Assembly (NCBI RefSeq): GCF_003355005.1
Contig: NZ_CP029985.1
Coordinates: forward strand, 2,161,001 to 2,225,000
Source of the DNA: Sphingomonas sp. FARSPH
Lineage (GTDB): Bacteria; Pseudomonadota; Alphaproteobacteria; Sphingomonadales; Sphingomonadaceae
Length of the DNA stretch: 64,000 bases
Direction: 5' to 3'
Shown here: one piece after another, positions 33,196 to 41,820 of the stretch
Layout of the letters: every line of letters starts with the position of its first letter
Numbering within the stretch: position 1 is the stretch's first letter
Notes under the pieces: model-generated
The model's input: only the letters and a program-made list of their open reading frames with translations
Databases searched by the model: none
What the model was told of the DNA's origin: nothing
Program-made: the position numbers and the translations under genes

Positions 33196-33606
33196 CGCCA
33201 AAACCGCTCCTTCGTCCCATCATCGCGTCCACCGCCGGGCAGGCGCCACGCGTCGTCAAGCGGGCGGTGCCGATCGGCGAACATACCGTGCACCACCTGG
33301 CCCGTTCGGGAGAGCAAGCGGAATCGCGACACCCTATATAGGGTGCATCCGATACCAGTGCTTGGGTTCTCCCCCGATACCAACCCCAACAAATTGTGGC
33401 AAAGCGCGGCGGGAGGCAAGGGGTTAATCGCGTGCCAGCCATCCGGTTCCCCCGGTTTGCGGGGGCGTCCTGTCGGGCTCAATCACGCGACGCGTGGACT
33501 TCTGCGGGTTTCGCAAAGTGCAAGCGAAGAAGGCGCGCGCGAAAATTTTTTCGACGCCGGCCGATCCGTCCGACCCGGTCGAAACCGGGCGGAAATCCGA
33601 TATCCG
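33196..33606. other. Intergenic region upstream of nrdA
   Basis: About 410 bp without a gene separate nrdA from the GGDEF-EAL gene upstream on the same strand. It holds the NrdR-like box, an AT-richer patch (CAACAAATTGTGGCAAAG, about 33388-33406) that could be a second weak box or promoter element, and no obvious terminator. Confidence 0.6.
33329..33346. promoter_or_regulatory. NrdR-like box upstream of nrdA
   Basis: The sequence ACACCCTATATAGGGTGC is a near-perfect palindrome and closely resembles the NrdR consensus (acaCwATATwgtgt type). NrdR represses ribonucleotide reductase genes and usually binds two boxes spaced by about three turns. A clear second copy at that spacing is not seen, so regulation is inferred. 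It is about 135 bp from the nrdA start. Confidence 0.65.
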
Positions 33607-36255
33607 TCAGGCGGTGCGGCGGAGCGCGCGGGCAGGCTGGGGCGCGAGCCGCGAGAGGTCGAATTCGCAGCCGAAGGTAAGCCCGGCGCGCCCGTCGCGC
33701 GCCCAGGCGATGCGGGCGGGCACCAGTTCGTTCTCGACGAGTTCGATGCTCACCGCCATCCCTACCGCCTCGCCGGCGATCGACAGGCCTTCGACCATCG
33801 CCCCCATCGGCGAGATGTCGCGGATGCGCACGTCACCGCTCGCGGTGCCGGCGATGACGCGTGCGGTGCGCAGCATCCTGGTGCGCGGACGACGGCTGAT
33901 CTTGTACCCAGACGGGGTGATCGCGCCGCCGCCGAGCTGGTCGATGACGAGCGCATCGCGTACGGGCGGGCCGTAGACGAAGCCCTGGATATGGCTGACG
34001 CCGAGCGCGCGGACCAGCGCGATCTCGTCCTGCACCTCCACCCCTTCGGCGGTGGTTTCCATGCCCAGCGTGTCGGCGAGCGTGACGATCGCCTTGATGA
34101 TCGCGGCGTTGCGGCTGGCGGGTTGCGCGGCGCCGCGGACGAACGACTGGTCGATCTTGATCTTGTCGAACGGCGCGTTGCGCAGATAGCCGAGGCTGGA
34201 ATAGCCGGTGCCGAAATCGTCGAGGCTGAGACGGACGCCGAGGCCCTTCAGCGCGTTGAACATGTCATCGGACGAATCGTTGAGAAACGCGCTTTCGGTG
34301 ATTTCCAGCTCGAGCCGGTGCGGCGCGAGCGTGGAATGGGCGAGCGCGCTGGCGACGATCGCGGGCAGGCTGGGGCTGGCGAACTGGATCGGCGAGACGT
34401 TGACCGCGACGCGCACTGCGCGGGGCCAGCGGGCGGCGGCATCGCAGGCGGTGCGCAATACCCATTCGCCGATCGGCGCGATCAGCCCCGATTCCTCTGC
34501 GACCGGAATGAAGGTGGCGGGCGAGATCAGCCCCTGCGTCGGATGGTTCCAGCGCAGCAGCGCCTCGTAGCCGACGATGCGTTCGTCGCTGGTCGATACC
34601 AGCGGCTGGTAGACGAGGTGGAACTGCCCCTCCGCCAGCGCCGCGCGCAGATCGTCTTCCAGTTGCTTGCGGGTCCGTGCGCCCGCCAGCATCGCTTCGG
34701 TGAAGAAGCGGTGGACGCCGCGCCCGTCGGCCTTGGCGGCATAGAGCGCAAGGTCGGCGTTGCGGATCAGTTCCTCCGAATCCTCGCCGTGATCGGGCGC
34801 GATGGCGATGCCGATCGAACAGCCGATCGACACCGACGTGCCGCTGATGAAATAGGGTTGCGACAGCGAGGCGATGAGATCGTGCGCGAGCGCGGACAGC
34901 GCCTCGCGCTTGTCGAGGCCGGGCAGCAGCACCTGGAATTCGTCGCCGCCGAGCCGGCCGACCAGCCCGGCCTCGCCGACGCCGCGCTGCAGCCGTTGGG
35001 CGACCTGGACGAGCAGCGCGTCGCCCGCCTGATGGCCGAGCGTGTCGTTGACCGTCTTGAACCGGTCGAGGTCCATGAGAAATAGCGCGGCAGGGCGATA
35101 GGGGCCACCGCCCTGCTGCTGCAGCGTCTTGTCGAGGCTGTGGCGCATGCGCTGGCGGTTGGCGAGGCCGGTGAGGCTGTCGAACAGGGCGAGGCGGTTG
35201 ATCTCCGCCTCCGACCGGCGCTGTTCGGTGAGATCGCTGCCCGATCCGATGAACCCCTGGAACCGGCCGAGATGGTCGATCAGCGGACGACCGGAGATCG
35301 ACCACCAGCGTTTGTCGCCATCGGCGCGGTCGCCCTGGCGCACGGCGCGGACGGTATAGTCGGCGAACGAGGTGCGCGACGACAGGTGGAAGGCGAGCGT
35401 GCGTTCGGTCCCCGGCGCGGCGCTGTCCATCTGGAACAGGTCGGTGAGCAGCTGGCCGAGCGGCGCGTGGCCACCCGCGGCGAGATCGCTCGCGACCTTT
35501 TCCGACAGATAGGTGAGGCGGCCGTAGCGATCCGTCTGCCAGAACCAGCCGGTGCCATGCGCCTCGAATTCGCCGATCATGCGCGCGGCGGACTGACCCG
35601 CCTCGCGCTCGCGGATCGCGGCGCGGGCGCCGGCGACCTCGATTCCCGCGATGCGCAGCACCGCAAAGGTGAGGCCGACGAGGAACAGCGCGGCGACCAA
35701 CGTCGGCAGCCATTGCTGCGACACGACGCCGAGCGTGACGACGAGGCCGGCAAGGAAGGCGAGGCTGGCGACGCGGACGGCATGGAACGCGAGCGCCGTC
35801 GCGATCAGCGCGGCGATCAGCGCGACGAAGGCGGCATCCTGCACCATCGCGGTGGCGATGGCGGCCGCGGACCATAACGAGGCGGTCAGCATCGCCGCGA
35901 CGCACGCGGCGCACGCGGCGAGCGCACGGTTGCGCTGGTGGATCGGCCAGCGGTGCGTATCGGCGTGGCAGACCACGAACCACGATCCGCCGGATGCGAG
36001 CAGCATCACCGCCACCTCGATCGCGGCGATCACGGCGGATGCCGCCTGCCGCGCGATCAGCGTCGCGCCGATGGCCAGCAGCCCGGCGACCGCCTGCGTC
36101 GCCAACGCATAGGGCCAGGCGATGCCGACGCCGCGCAGCCGCGAGGCGTGCTGGTTGGCGATCGGATCCTCATGCACGTCGACCAGACCGAGCAGGTGCC
36201 AGACCTGCGGCGCCTTTTCCACGTCGCGATCCGTCCGGGGCAGAAAAGCTCTCAT
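33607..36255 (-). CDS. Membrane GGDEF-EAL protein with PAS and PilZ domains
   Basis: The 882-aa protein is a hub of cyclic-di-GMP signalling. Residues about 45-215 have six or more membrane helices (a sensor region). A PAS-like part follows (about 225-355, GTGWFWQTDRYGRLTYLSEKV). The GGDEF domain (about 365-525) carries LVGRLGGDEFQVLLPG, so synthesis is possible; no RxxD inhibitory site precedes it. The EAL domain (about 535-785) has YEALLRW, SLDDFGTGYSSLGYL and ETTAEGVE, so breakdown is also possible. A PilZ-like domain ends the protein (LRTARVIAGTASGDVRIRDISPMGAMVEGL), expected to bind cyclic-di-GMP. Which activity dominates cannot be read from sequence. It is not in an operon. Confidence 0.93.
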   Translation of the reverse strand: MRAFLPRTDRDVEKAPQVWHLLGLVDVHEDPIANQHASRLRGVGIAWPYALATQAVAGLLAIGATLIARQAASAVIAAIEVAVMLLASGGSWFVVCHADTHRWPIHQRNRALAACAACVAAMLTASLWSAAAIATAMVQDAAFVALIAALIATALAFHAVRVASLAFLAGLVVTLGVVSQQWLPTLVAALFLVGLTFAVLRIAGIEVAGARAAIREREAGQSAARMIGEFEAHGTGWFWQTDRYGRLTYLSEKVASDLAAGGHAPLGQLLTDLFQMDSAAPGTERTLAFHLSSRTSFADYTVRAVRQGDRADGDKRWWSISGRPLIDHLGRFQGFIGSGSDLTEQRRSEAEINRLALFDSLTGLANRQRMRHSLDKTLQQQGGGPYRPAALFLMDLDRFKTVNDTLGHQAGDALLVQVAQRLQRGVGEAGLVGRLGGDEFQVLLPGLDKREALSALAHDLIASLSQPYFISGTSVSIGCSIGIAIAPDHGEDSEELIRNADLALYAAKADGRGVHRFFTEAMLAGARTRKQLEDDLRAALAEGQFHLVYQPLVSTSDERIVGYEALLRWNHPTQGLISPATFIPVAEESGLIAPIGEWVLRTACDAAARWPRAVRVAVNVSPIQFASPSLPAIVASALAHSTLAPHRLELEITESAFLNDSSDDMFNALKGLGVRLSLDDFGTGYSSLGYLRNAPFDKIKIDQSFVRGAAQPASRNAAIIKAIVTLADTLGMETTAEGVEVQDEIALVRALGVSHIQGFVYGPPVRDALVIDQLGGGAITPSGYKISRRPRTRMLRTARVIAGTASGDVRIRDISPMGAMVEGLSIAGEAVGMAVSIELVENELVPARIAWARDGRAGLTFGCEFDLSRLAPQPARALRRTA

Positions 36256-36418
36256 ATTGAAGCTTCTATGGTGAAGTCGTTTCCGAAGCGTTGCGCGCCG
36301 AACGTCAATTCGGCGTTAACCACCGGCGCTTTCGCCGGTACCGGTCGCGCGGCGACGGGTCTTGGATTGGGGCGAGCGCGCGCTTAAGGCTGCGCGGGTC
36401 CAAAGGAGCCCCCACGCC

Positions 36419-37942
36419 GTGTCCACCGTCACCATCCGCCCCGACGACCTGATCGAAAGCGTCGCCGACGCACTGCAGTTCATCAGTTACTATCATCCGA
36501 TGGATTACATCCGCGCGCTCGGCGAGGCCTATGCCGTCGAGCAGAGCCCGGCGGCGAAGGACGCGATGGCGCAGATCCTGACCAACAGCCGGATGTGTGC
36601 GGAGGGACACCGGCCGATCTGCCAGGATACGGGCATCGTCACCGTCTTCGTCAAATGGGGGCAGGATTGCCGGCTGGAGGGCGAGCGTTCGTTGCAGGAG
36701 GTCGTCGACGAAGGCGTGCGGCGGGCGTATCTGCATCCCGAGAACAAGCTGCGTGCCTCGATCCTCGCCGATCCCGCCTTCACGCGCCGCAACACGCGCG
36801 ACAATACGCCGTCGGTGCTTCACGTCGAGATGGTGCCGGGGGCGCACGTGCATGTCGACGTCGCCGCCAAGGGCGGGGGCAGCGAGAACAAGACCAAGTT
36901 CAAGATGATGAACCCCAGCGATTCGATCGTCGACTGGGTGCTCGAGATGCTGCCGCAGATGGGCGCGGGCTGGTGTCCGCCGGGGATGCTCGGCATCGGC
37001 ATCGGCGGCACCGCGGAAAAGGCGATGGTGCTGGCCAAGGAATCGCTGATGGGCCAGATCGACATGGCTCAGCTGAAGGCGCGCGGGCCGAAGAACGACC
37101 TGGAGGCGCTGCGCATCGAGCTGTTCGACAAGGTCAACGCGCTCGGTATCGGCGCGCAAGGGCTGGGCGGGCTGTCGACGATCCTCGACGTCAAGATCCT
37201 CGACTGGCCGACACATGCCGCCTCCAAGCCCGTCGCGATGATCCCGAACTGCGCCGCGACGCGCCACGCGCATTTCACGCTCGACGGCAGCGGGCCGGTG
37301 TTCCTGGAAGCGCCGAGCCTGGACGAATGGCCCAAGGTCGACTGGCAGCCCGACAGCGCGGCGATCCGCGTGGACCTCGACACGCTGACGCCCGAGGTGG
37401 TGCAGACGTGGAAGCACGGCGACCGGCTGCTCCTCAACGGCAAGATGCTGACCGGGCGCGACGCCGCGCACAAGCGCATCGCCGACATGCTGGCCCGGGG
37501 CGAGCCGCTGCCGGTCGAGTTTGCCGGCCGCGTGATCTATTATGTCGGCCCGGTCGATCCGGTCGGCGAGGAAGTCGTCGGCCCCGCCGGCCCCACGACC
37601 GCGACGCGGATGGACAAGTTCACGCGCATGATGCTGGAACAGGGCCTGCTCGCGATGGTCGGCAAGGCGGAGCGGGGCCCTGCTGCGACCGAGGCGATCC
37701 GCGACCACAAGTCCGCCTATCTGATGGCGGTGGGCGGCGCCGCCTATCTGGTCGCGCGTGCGATCAAGGGCAGCAAGGTCGTCGGCTTCGCGGACCTGGG
37801 GATGGAGGCGATCTACGAGTTCGAGGTGAAGGATTTCCCCGTCACCGTCGCGGTCGATGCCGAGGGGCAGAACGTCCACCAGCTCGCGCCGCTCGTCTGG
37901 CGCGAGAAGATCGCGCGCGAAGGACTGCTCCAGCCCGCCTGA
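36419..37942 (+). CDS. Fumarate hydratase class I (iron-sulfur type)
   Basis: The 507-aa protein interconverts fumarate and malate with a 4Fe-4S cluster. Likely cluster cysteines are in CAEGHRPICQDTG (about residue 68) and IPNCAATRHAHF (about residue 283). The C-terminal beta domain includes GPAGPTTATRMDKFTRMM. Length matches FumA/FumB-type proteins. The GTG at 36419 lies 10 bp after AAGGAG. The isolate also has class II FumC; a cluster enzyme plus an oxygen-stable enzyme is a known pairing for growth under variable oxygen or iron. Confidence 0.95.
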   Translation: MSTVTIRPDDLIESVADALQFISYYHPMDYIRALGEAYAVEQSPAAKDAMAQILTNSRMCAEGHRPICQDTGIVTVFVKWGQDCRLEGERSLQEVVDEGVRRAYLHPENKLRASILADPAFTRRNTRDNTPSVLHVEMVPGAHVHVDVAAKGGGSENKTKFKMMNPSDSIVDWVLEMLPQMGAGWCPPGMLGIGIGGTAEKAMVLAKESLMGQIDMAQLKARGPKNDLEALRIELFDKVNALGIGAQGLGGLSTILDVKILDWPTHAASKPVAMIPNCAATRHAHFTLDGSGPVFLEAPSLDEWPKVDWQPDSAAIRVDLDTLTPEVVQTWKHGDRLLLNGKMLTGRDAAHKRIADMLARGEPLPVEFAGRVIYYVGPVDPVGEEVVGPAGPTTATRMDKFTRMMLEQGLLAMVGKAERGPAATEAIRDHKSAYLMAVGGAAYLVARAIKGSKVVGFADLGMEAIYEFEVKDFPVTVAVDAEGQNVHQLAPLVWREKIAREGLLQPA

Positions 37943-38120
37943 GCGGCGGTCTGGTGGCATCCGTCTGGAACGGCACGGCAGCGCGCGTTTCGCGGCGGAG
38001 TGAAACGCTTTCGGTACGGTTCCGGACATAATTTTAACCGGACCGCAACCCCGCCCGACCATCCTTCCGGCCGTATCGCCAACGGCGATGCGCGAGGGGT
38101 AACGATCGGGAAGGGCCACC

Positions 38121-38555
38121 ATGCTTAGCCGCGCCACGCTGTCCGCCGAGCATGACGAACTGCTGGGGCTTGGCGAAGAGCTCGTCGCCTGCATCGCTGA
38201 GACGGTGCCCGATCATGCGGCGGTCGCGCGGCTGCGCTGGGCGATGACGCGCAAGCTGCTGGCGCATCTGGCGAAAGAGGACACGCTTCTCTATCCGCGG
38301 CTGAAGGCCAGCCGCGATCCGCGCGCCGCGGCGATGGCGACGCGCTTCGCCGACGAGATGGGCGATCTGGCGGAGAAATACCGCGCCTATATCGCGGACT
38401 GGCCCGCCGAGCGCATCGACGCGGACTGGCGCCAATTCGGTGCCGAGACGCGGCGTATCCTGCAAGCGCTGCGCCAGCGGATCGCCCGCGAGGAGACGAT
38501 GCTTTACGCATTGCTCCCCGCCAGTCCACCCGCGGTCGGCCGCGGCGCGGGCTGA
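38121..38555 (+). CDS. Hemerythrin-like domain protein
   Basis: The 144-aa protein is predicted to be a four-helix bundle of the hemerythrin HHE type: SAEHDELLGLGEELVACI, HLAKEDTLLYPRL (HxxxE), and REETMLYALLPA near the end. Such proteins bind diiron and may sense or carry oxygen or nitric oxide, or act in iron handling. The upstream gap of about 180 bp probably carries its promoter. Confidence 0.85.
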   Translation: MLSRATLSAEHDELLGLGEELVACIAETVPDHAAVARLRWAMTRKLLAHLAKEDTLLYPRLKASRDPRAAAMATRFADEMGDLAEKYRAYIADWPAERIDADWRQFGAETRRILQALRQRIAREETMLYALLPASPPAVGRGAG

Positions 38556-38699
38556 CGCGAAGCCGCGTCGTCCTGCCAGCGGATCGTCCAACTGACGTAG
38601 ACGGTGGGCGAGGCGGCGGTTCGGTCGATCCGATATGCACGGGGCATCGCGTCGGACAGCGCGCTGCGCGCGAACTCGTTATAGGCAGCAAAAGCCGCG

Positions 38700-38888
38700 C
38701 TAGGTCAGCCACGCGTCACGCGAAAAGGGCGAGTTGAGGAACAGCAGCCTGCTCATCAGCATCGCATTGGGGATGATGGTGCCGTGGTCCCCGGCACCGG
38801 TCATCGCCATGGCGGGAATGGCAAGGACGAAGACGAGGCCCAGGGTCAATAGCGTCGCGGGCGCCGCTTCATCTCGTTCGCCTGCCAT
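38700..38888 (-). CDS. Hypothetical small membrane protein
   Basis: A possible 62-aa protein with one hydrophobic segment (ATLLTLGLVFVLAIPAMAM). It overlaps by about 40 bp, in another frame, the 24-aa reading frame 38846-38920. Only one of the two may be real; this one has the membrane helix and is more likely to be a stable product. Confidence 0.5.
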   Translation of the reverse strand: MAGERDEAAPATLLTLGLVFVLAIPAMAMTGAGDHGTIIPNAMLMSRLLFLNSPFSRDAWLT

Positions 38889-38920
38889 TCGCGGAAAGCG
38901 TAGCCGTCGCGATAGCTCAT
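38846..38920 (-). CDS. Possible 24-aa peptide after the membrane gene of the XRE operon
   Basis: The reading frame MSYRDGYAFREWQANEMKRR plus 4 residues (RRY included) begins with an ATGA overlap with the stop of the 170-aa membrane gene, so ribosomes could re-initiate here. It is very basic at its end. No family is known. The start overlap is the only evidence. Confidence 0.35.
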   Translation of the reverse strand: MSYRDGYAFREWQANEMKRRPRRY

Positions 38921-39429
38921 GCGGCGTCCTCGTCGGTTGGGAAGGGAATCGCCCATTCGGCGAACAGCGCAGGGAGGTTGGAAGCAATGGCGGCGAGCGC
39001 GAGCGCCCAGGCCGCCCAGTCGCCCCAGCGATGCGGCATGACAAGCGCATGCGCGGATGCAACCGCGCACCAGATCAGCGCAGCGATCGCGAGGATGACG
39101 ATGACGCGATAGGCATTCTGCGTCGCGCGCAGCACCGCCTCGCGCTCGAACTCATCATAGCGGGCGACGTACCATTGGTTGCGCGCGAATGGCGACCGGC
39201 CGCGCGAAACGTTGAACAGCGCGGTCACGACGAACCAGCCGACGGGCAGGCCGGAGCCGTGCGCATCGGGGAAGAACGGCTGCGCGATTGCAAGCGCGAG
39301 GCTGCCGATCACCGCAGCGAGCAGATACCAGCGCAGGCGCCGGTTGCGATAGGGACGCCCGCCCGCGAACTCGGGCGGCATCTCGCCCGGCGCGTAGCGG
39401 CCCGTCCAGCGGCGGCTGTCGTAACCCAT
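38917..39429 (-). CDS. Hypothetical membrane protein in operon with XRE regulator
   Basis: The 170-aa protein has four hydrophobic segments (residues about 34-52, 62-74, 105-128 and 136-160). It is translationally coupled to the upstream XRE-type regulator by a TGATG junction. Pairs of a short XRE regulator and a multi-helix membrane protein are common in this group; the membrane protein may receive a signal or be controlled by the regulator. The function is unknown. Confidence 0.8.
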   Translation of the reverse strand: MGYDSRRWTGRYAPGEMPPEFAGGRPYRNRRLRWYLLAAVIGSLALAIAQPFFPDAHGSGLPVGWFVVTALFNVSRGRSPFARNQWYVARYDEFEREAVLRATQNAYRVIVILAIAALIWCAVASAHALVMPHRWGDWAAWALALAAIASNLPALFAEWAIPFPTDEDAA

Positions 39430-39665
39430 CAGGCGTCTCCGGCCCGGCGCAGTGCGTCGGTGAGCGAGGGGAAGGGGGCGAGCGAGAAGACTAGGTCGAC
39501 CGGGACGTCGAAATAGGCGGCGATCTTCAGCCCCAGTTCGAGGCTGGGATTATAATCGCCGCGCTCCAGATAGCCGATTGTCTGCGGATTGACGCCGACC
39601 GCCTTCGCCAGATCGCGGCGCGACACGCCGCGGTCGTTGCGGAAGAGGGCGATGCGGTTATACAT
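39429..39665 (-). CDS. XRE-family helix-turn-helix regulator
   Basis: The 78-aa protein is almost entirely a Cro/cI-type helix-turn-helix: residues about 4-58 with VSRRDLAKAVGVNPQTIGYLERGDYNPSLELGLKIAAYFDVPVDLVF. Such short regulators (YozG-like) control their own operon. It shares its stop with the next gene's start. Confidence 0.93.
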   Translation of the reverse strand: MYNRIALFRNDRGVSRRDLAKAVGVNPQTIGYLERGDYNPSLELGLKIAAYFDVPVDLVFSLAPFPSLTDALRRAGDA

Positions 39666-39817
39666 GCGCAGATCATAGATGATATGTTGCGTTTACACAA
39701 CGATTCGTTTTGAGTGGACGCGGCCTGATGGTTGCCCGGCATTGGCATGTCGCCTGCACACATGCACTGTCGCATCCAAGCTGGCGCAGACGCTGCCTGT
39801 ATGCTTGTTTCAGCATT

Positions 39818-40234
39818 ATGTCGGGTAAGCGGGATCTGACGGGTGGTGAACGTCTGCAAGCGGGTTGCGGCTGTGGGGCGCTGGTCCTCCTTGCGTCGAC
39901 GGCGCTGCTCGGTTCGGCGGGGGAAGCGATGTGCAAGACGACCATGTTCGGACAATCGACCTCGCCGGATGGGTGGTCCATGGCGCGGGTCGACATGACG
40001 GATTGTGGTGCACTGAACGGCTTTTCGCGCATCGTGTGGGTGCAGCCGGCGTGGCTGCCGTCGTCGCGCTGGCTATCATGCCGGGCCGTCGCGTTTTCCG
40101 GCGTGACACCGGTGCATGTGCACTGGCGCGATGACGTCCTCGTCGTGTCCAGCGCCGTCTCGAAAGATGATGTGATCGCGGCAGCGTCCACATGCCAAGG
40201 ATGGCGGATAGATTTGCAGGTAAGCGGACCGTGA
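39818..40234 (+). CDS. Hypothetical protein, possible membrane or secreted
   Basis: A 138-aa frame with one hydrophobic segment near the N-terminus (GCGALVLLASTALLGSAGEAM) and three or four cysteines downstream that might make disulfides in the periplasm. No family is recognised. The start at 39818 is chosen because the segment before it looks non-coding. It ends just before the IS256 insertion. Confidence 0.45.
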   Translation: MSGKRDLTGGERLQAGCGCGALVLLASTALLGSAGEAMCKTTMFGQSTSPDGWSMARVDMTDCGALNGFSRIVWVQPAWLPSSRWLSCRAVAFSGVTPVHVHWRDDVLVVSSAVSKDDVIAAASTCQGWRIDLQVSGP

Positions 40235-40240
40235 TACCCT

Positions 40241-40249
40241 GCACTACGC
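40241..40249. repeat. Target-site duplication of IS256 element, left copy
   Basis: GCACTACGC stands immediately before the IS and is repeated at 41549-41557 after it. Nine bases fit the 8-9 bp duplication of IS256 family elements. Confidence 0.9.
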
Positions 40250-41548
40250 GGGACTGTCAGGAATTTTGTGCGGGAGGCCGGTTACCGTCATTAGATGACG
40301 AAGCGCTCACCGAAGATTACGGCGAACTGACTTTTGGCCTCACCCCATTCGCGCGGTGGGCGCTTCCATTCGTCCGCCGCGTGATTGAGCACGAGATATA
40401 ACAGCTTCATCGCGGCATCGTCACCGGGGAAATGGCCGCGGGTACGGACGGCACGGCGAACCTTCGAATTCAGGGCCTCGATGGCGTTCGTAGTGTAGAT
40501 GATCCGGCGGACGCCCTCGGGAAAGGCGAAGAACGGGATCACCTGGTCCCAGTGTCGCCGCCAGCTTATGGCGATGGCCGGGTGTTTCTGGCCCCAGGGG
40601 CCTGCCTCGAACGCCTCCAGCGCAGCCATGCCGGCCTCGGGCGTCTCGGCACGGTAGACGCCGCGCAACGCCTGGGCGATGAACTTGCGCTCTTTCCAGG
40701 ACGCAAAGCTCATGCTGTTGCGGATCAGATGGACGATGCAGGTCTGGACGATGGCCTCGGGGAAGACAGCGTTGATCGCCTCCGGGAACCCCTTCAGGCC
40801 GTCGACGACGGCGATCAGGATGTCGGCGACGCCGCGGTTCCTGAGCTCGTTCATGACGCGCAGCCAGAATTTGGCCCCCTCGGTCTGCTCGATCCAGATG
40901 CCGAGCACCTCCTTGGTCCCGTCCGGCTGAATGCCCAGCGCGATGTAGACCGCCTTGTTGCGGACGAACCCTTCGTCGCGGATCTTCACCCGGATCGCGT
41001 CGAAAAACACCAGCGGATAGCAGGCGTCGAGCGGCCGACCCTGCCATTCGGCAACCGTCTCCAGCACCGCATCGGTGACGGTCGAGATCAGGTCCGGCGA
41101 GACGTCGATCCCGTACAGCTCCTCGAGGTGCCCGCGGATTTCGCGCACCGTCATCCCGCGCGCGTACATCGAGACGATCTTGTCGTCGAAGTCGGGGAAA
41201 CGGCGCTGGTATTTGGCGATGAGCTTCGGGTCGAACGTCCCCGCCCGGTCGCGTGGCACGTCCAGCGTCACCTTCGATGTGCCCGTCAGCATCGTCTTCC
41301 TCGATGACCCGTTGCGCCGGTTGATGGTGCCTGCGGCGCCTTCGCTTTCCAGATGATCGTCGAGCTCAGCCGACAGCATCCGCTCCGACAACGCCTTCTT
41401 CAGCTCGTCGAGCAGACCGTCCTTTGCAAACAGCTCCTGCGGGTCACGACCAGCCAGAAGCTGGTCCAAAACGTCCTTGTCGATTGCCATATCGATGGTC
41501 CCTTCCATTCCATCCTATGGCCTCCCGCACAAAATTCCTGACAGTCCC
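40250..41548. mobile_element. Complete IS256-family insertion sequence
   Basis: The element is 1299 bp long, with perfect 30-bp terminal inverted repeats (40250-40279 and 41519-41548; outer bases GGGACTGTCAGG) and one transposase gene that fills nearly all of it on the minus strand. A 9-bp target duplication flanks it. Intact ends, gene and duplication imply a recent insertion. It lies between the 138-aa hypothetical gene and the structured RNA locus, and seems not to interrupt a recognised gene. Confidence 0.95.
40291..41508 (-). CDS. IS256-family transposase
   Basis: The 405-aa DDE transposase has the catalytic residues in FFDAIRVKIRDEGFV (first aspartate), AVVDGLKGFPEAI (second) and TTNAIEALNSKVRR (glutamate). 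The C(2)H pattern TCIVHLIRNS between the second and third is typical of the family, which is related to eukaryotic Mutator transposases. The protein is full length with no stop or frameshift. An internal ATG at 41490 is an alternative start. Confidence 0.97.
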   Translation of the reverse strand: MEGTIDMAIDKDVLDQLLAGRDPQELFAKDGLLDELKKALSERMLSAELDDHLESEGAAGTINRRNGSSRKTMLTGTSKVTLDVPRDRAGTFDPKLIAKYQRRFPDFDDKIVSMYARGMTVREIRGHLEELYGIDVSPDLISTVTDAVLETVAEWQGRPLDACYPLVFFDAIRVKIRDEGFVRNKAVYIALGIQPDGTKEVLGIWIEQTEGAKFWLRVMNELRNRGVADILIAVVDGLKGFPEAINAVFPEAIVQTCIVHLIRNSMSFASWKERKFIAQALRGVYRAETPEAGMAALEAFEAGPWGQKHPAIAISWRRHWDQVIPFFAFPEGVRRIIYTTNAIEALNSKVRRAVRTRGHFPGDDAAMKLLYLVLNHAADEWKRPPREWGEAKSQFAVIFGERFVI

Positions 41549-41557
41549 GCACTACGC
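41549..41557. repeat. Target-site duplication of IS256 element, right copy
   Basis: GCACTACGC repeats the bases at 40241-40249. Confidence 0.9.
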
Positions 41558-41654
41558 CGCCGCGAAGCCGCGTCGTCAGTCGTCGCGTTGCGACGCTGGC
41601 CGGGCTGGGGCGTCTCGACGCCAGCGCGACTGGCGGCGTGCGCCCTCAGCCACA

Positions 41655-41820
41655 AATGAGAAGAGGTTGCCGGGCATCCCTCCCGGGTCTGCCCGACAAC
41701 CCCTCAACATGGTCAGCGGCCGGAGAGCTCCAGCCCGGGAAACCATGAGGCCTCTTCAACCCTTGCCGTCACCGTTGATTGGGGGAGGATACCCCCCGAT
41801 GCGGCGTCAACGGGTGTTAG
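41655..41820 (-). ncRNA. Structured RNA candidate (three-way junction) downstream of a leader ORF
   Basis: Read on the minus strand, the message after the 18-aa leader ORF can fold into: a hairpin with CCGTTGA/TCAACGG and GGGGG/CCCCC stems (41772-41813); an enclosing stem GAAGAGG/CCTCTTC (41660-41666 with 41751-41757); and two internal arms, CATGGT/ACCATG (41708-41713 with 41742-41747) and GGTTG-CGGGCA/TGCCCG-CAACC (41665-41701). The shape is that of a junction RNA such as a riboswitch or a structured sRNA. I do not recognise it as a known Rfam class. Pairings were found by eye and not scored. Direction could also be plus strand, though the leader ORF favours minus. Confidence 0.5.

Noticed and set aside
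38504..38703. Minus-strand frame with AYNEFARSALSDAMPRAYRID, maybe a gene remnant
   Set aside because: It has no plausible start codon and overlaps the end of the hemerythrin-like gene; probably chance in GC-rich DNA.
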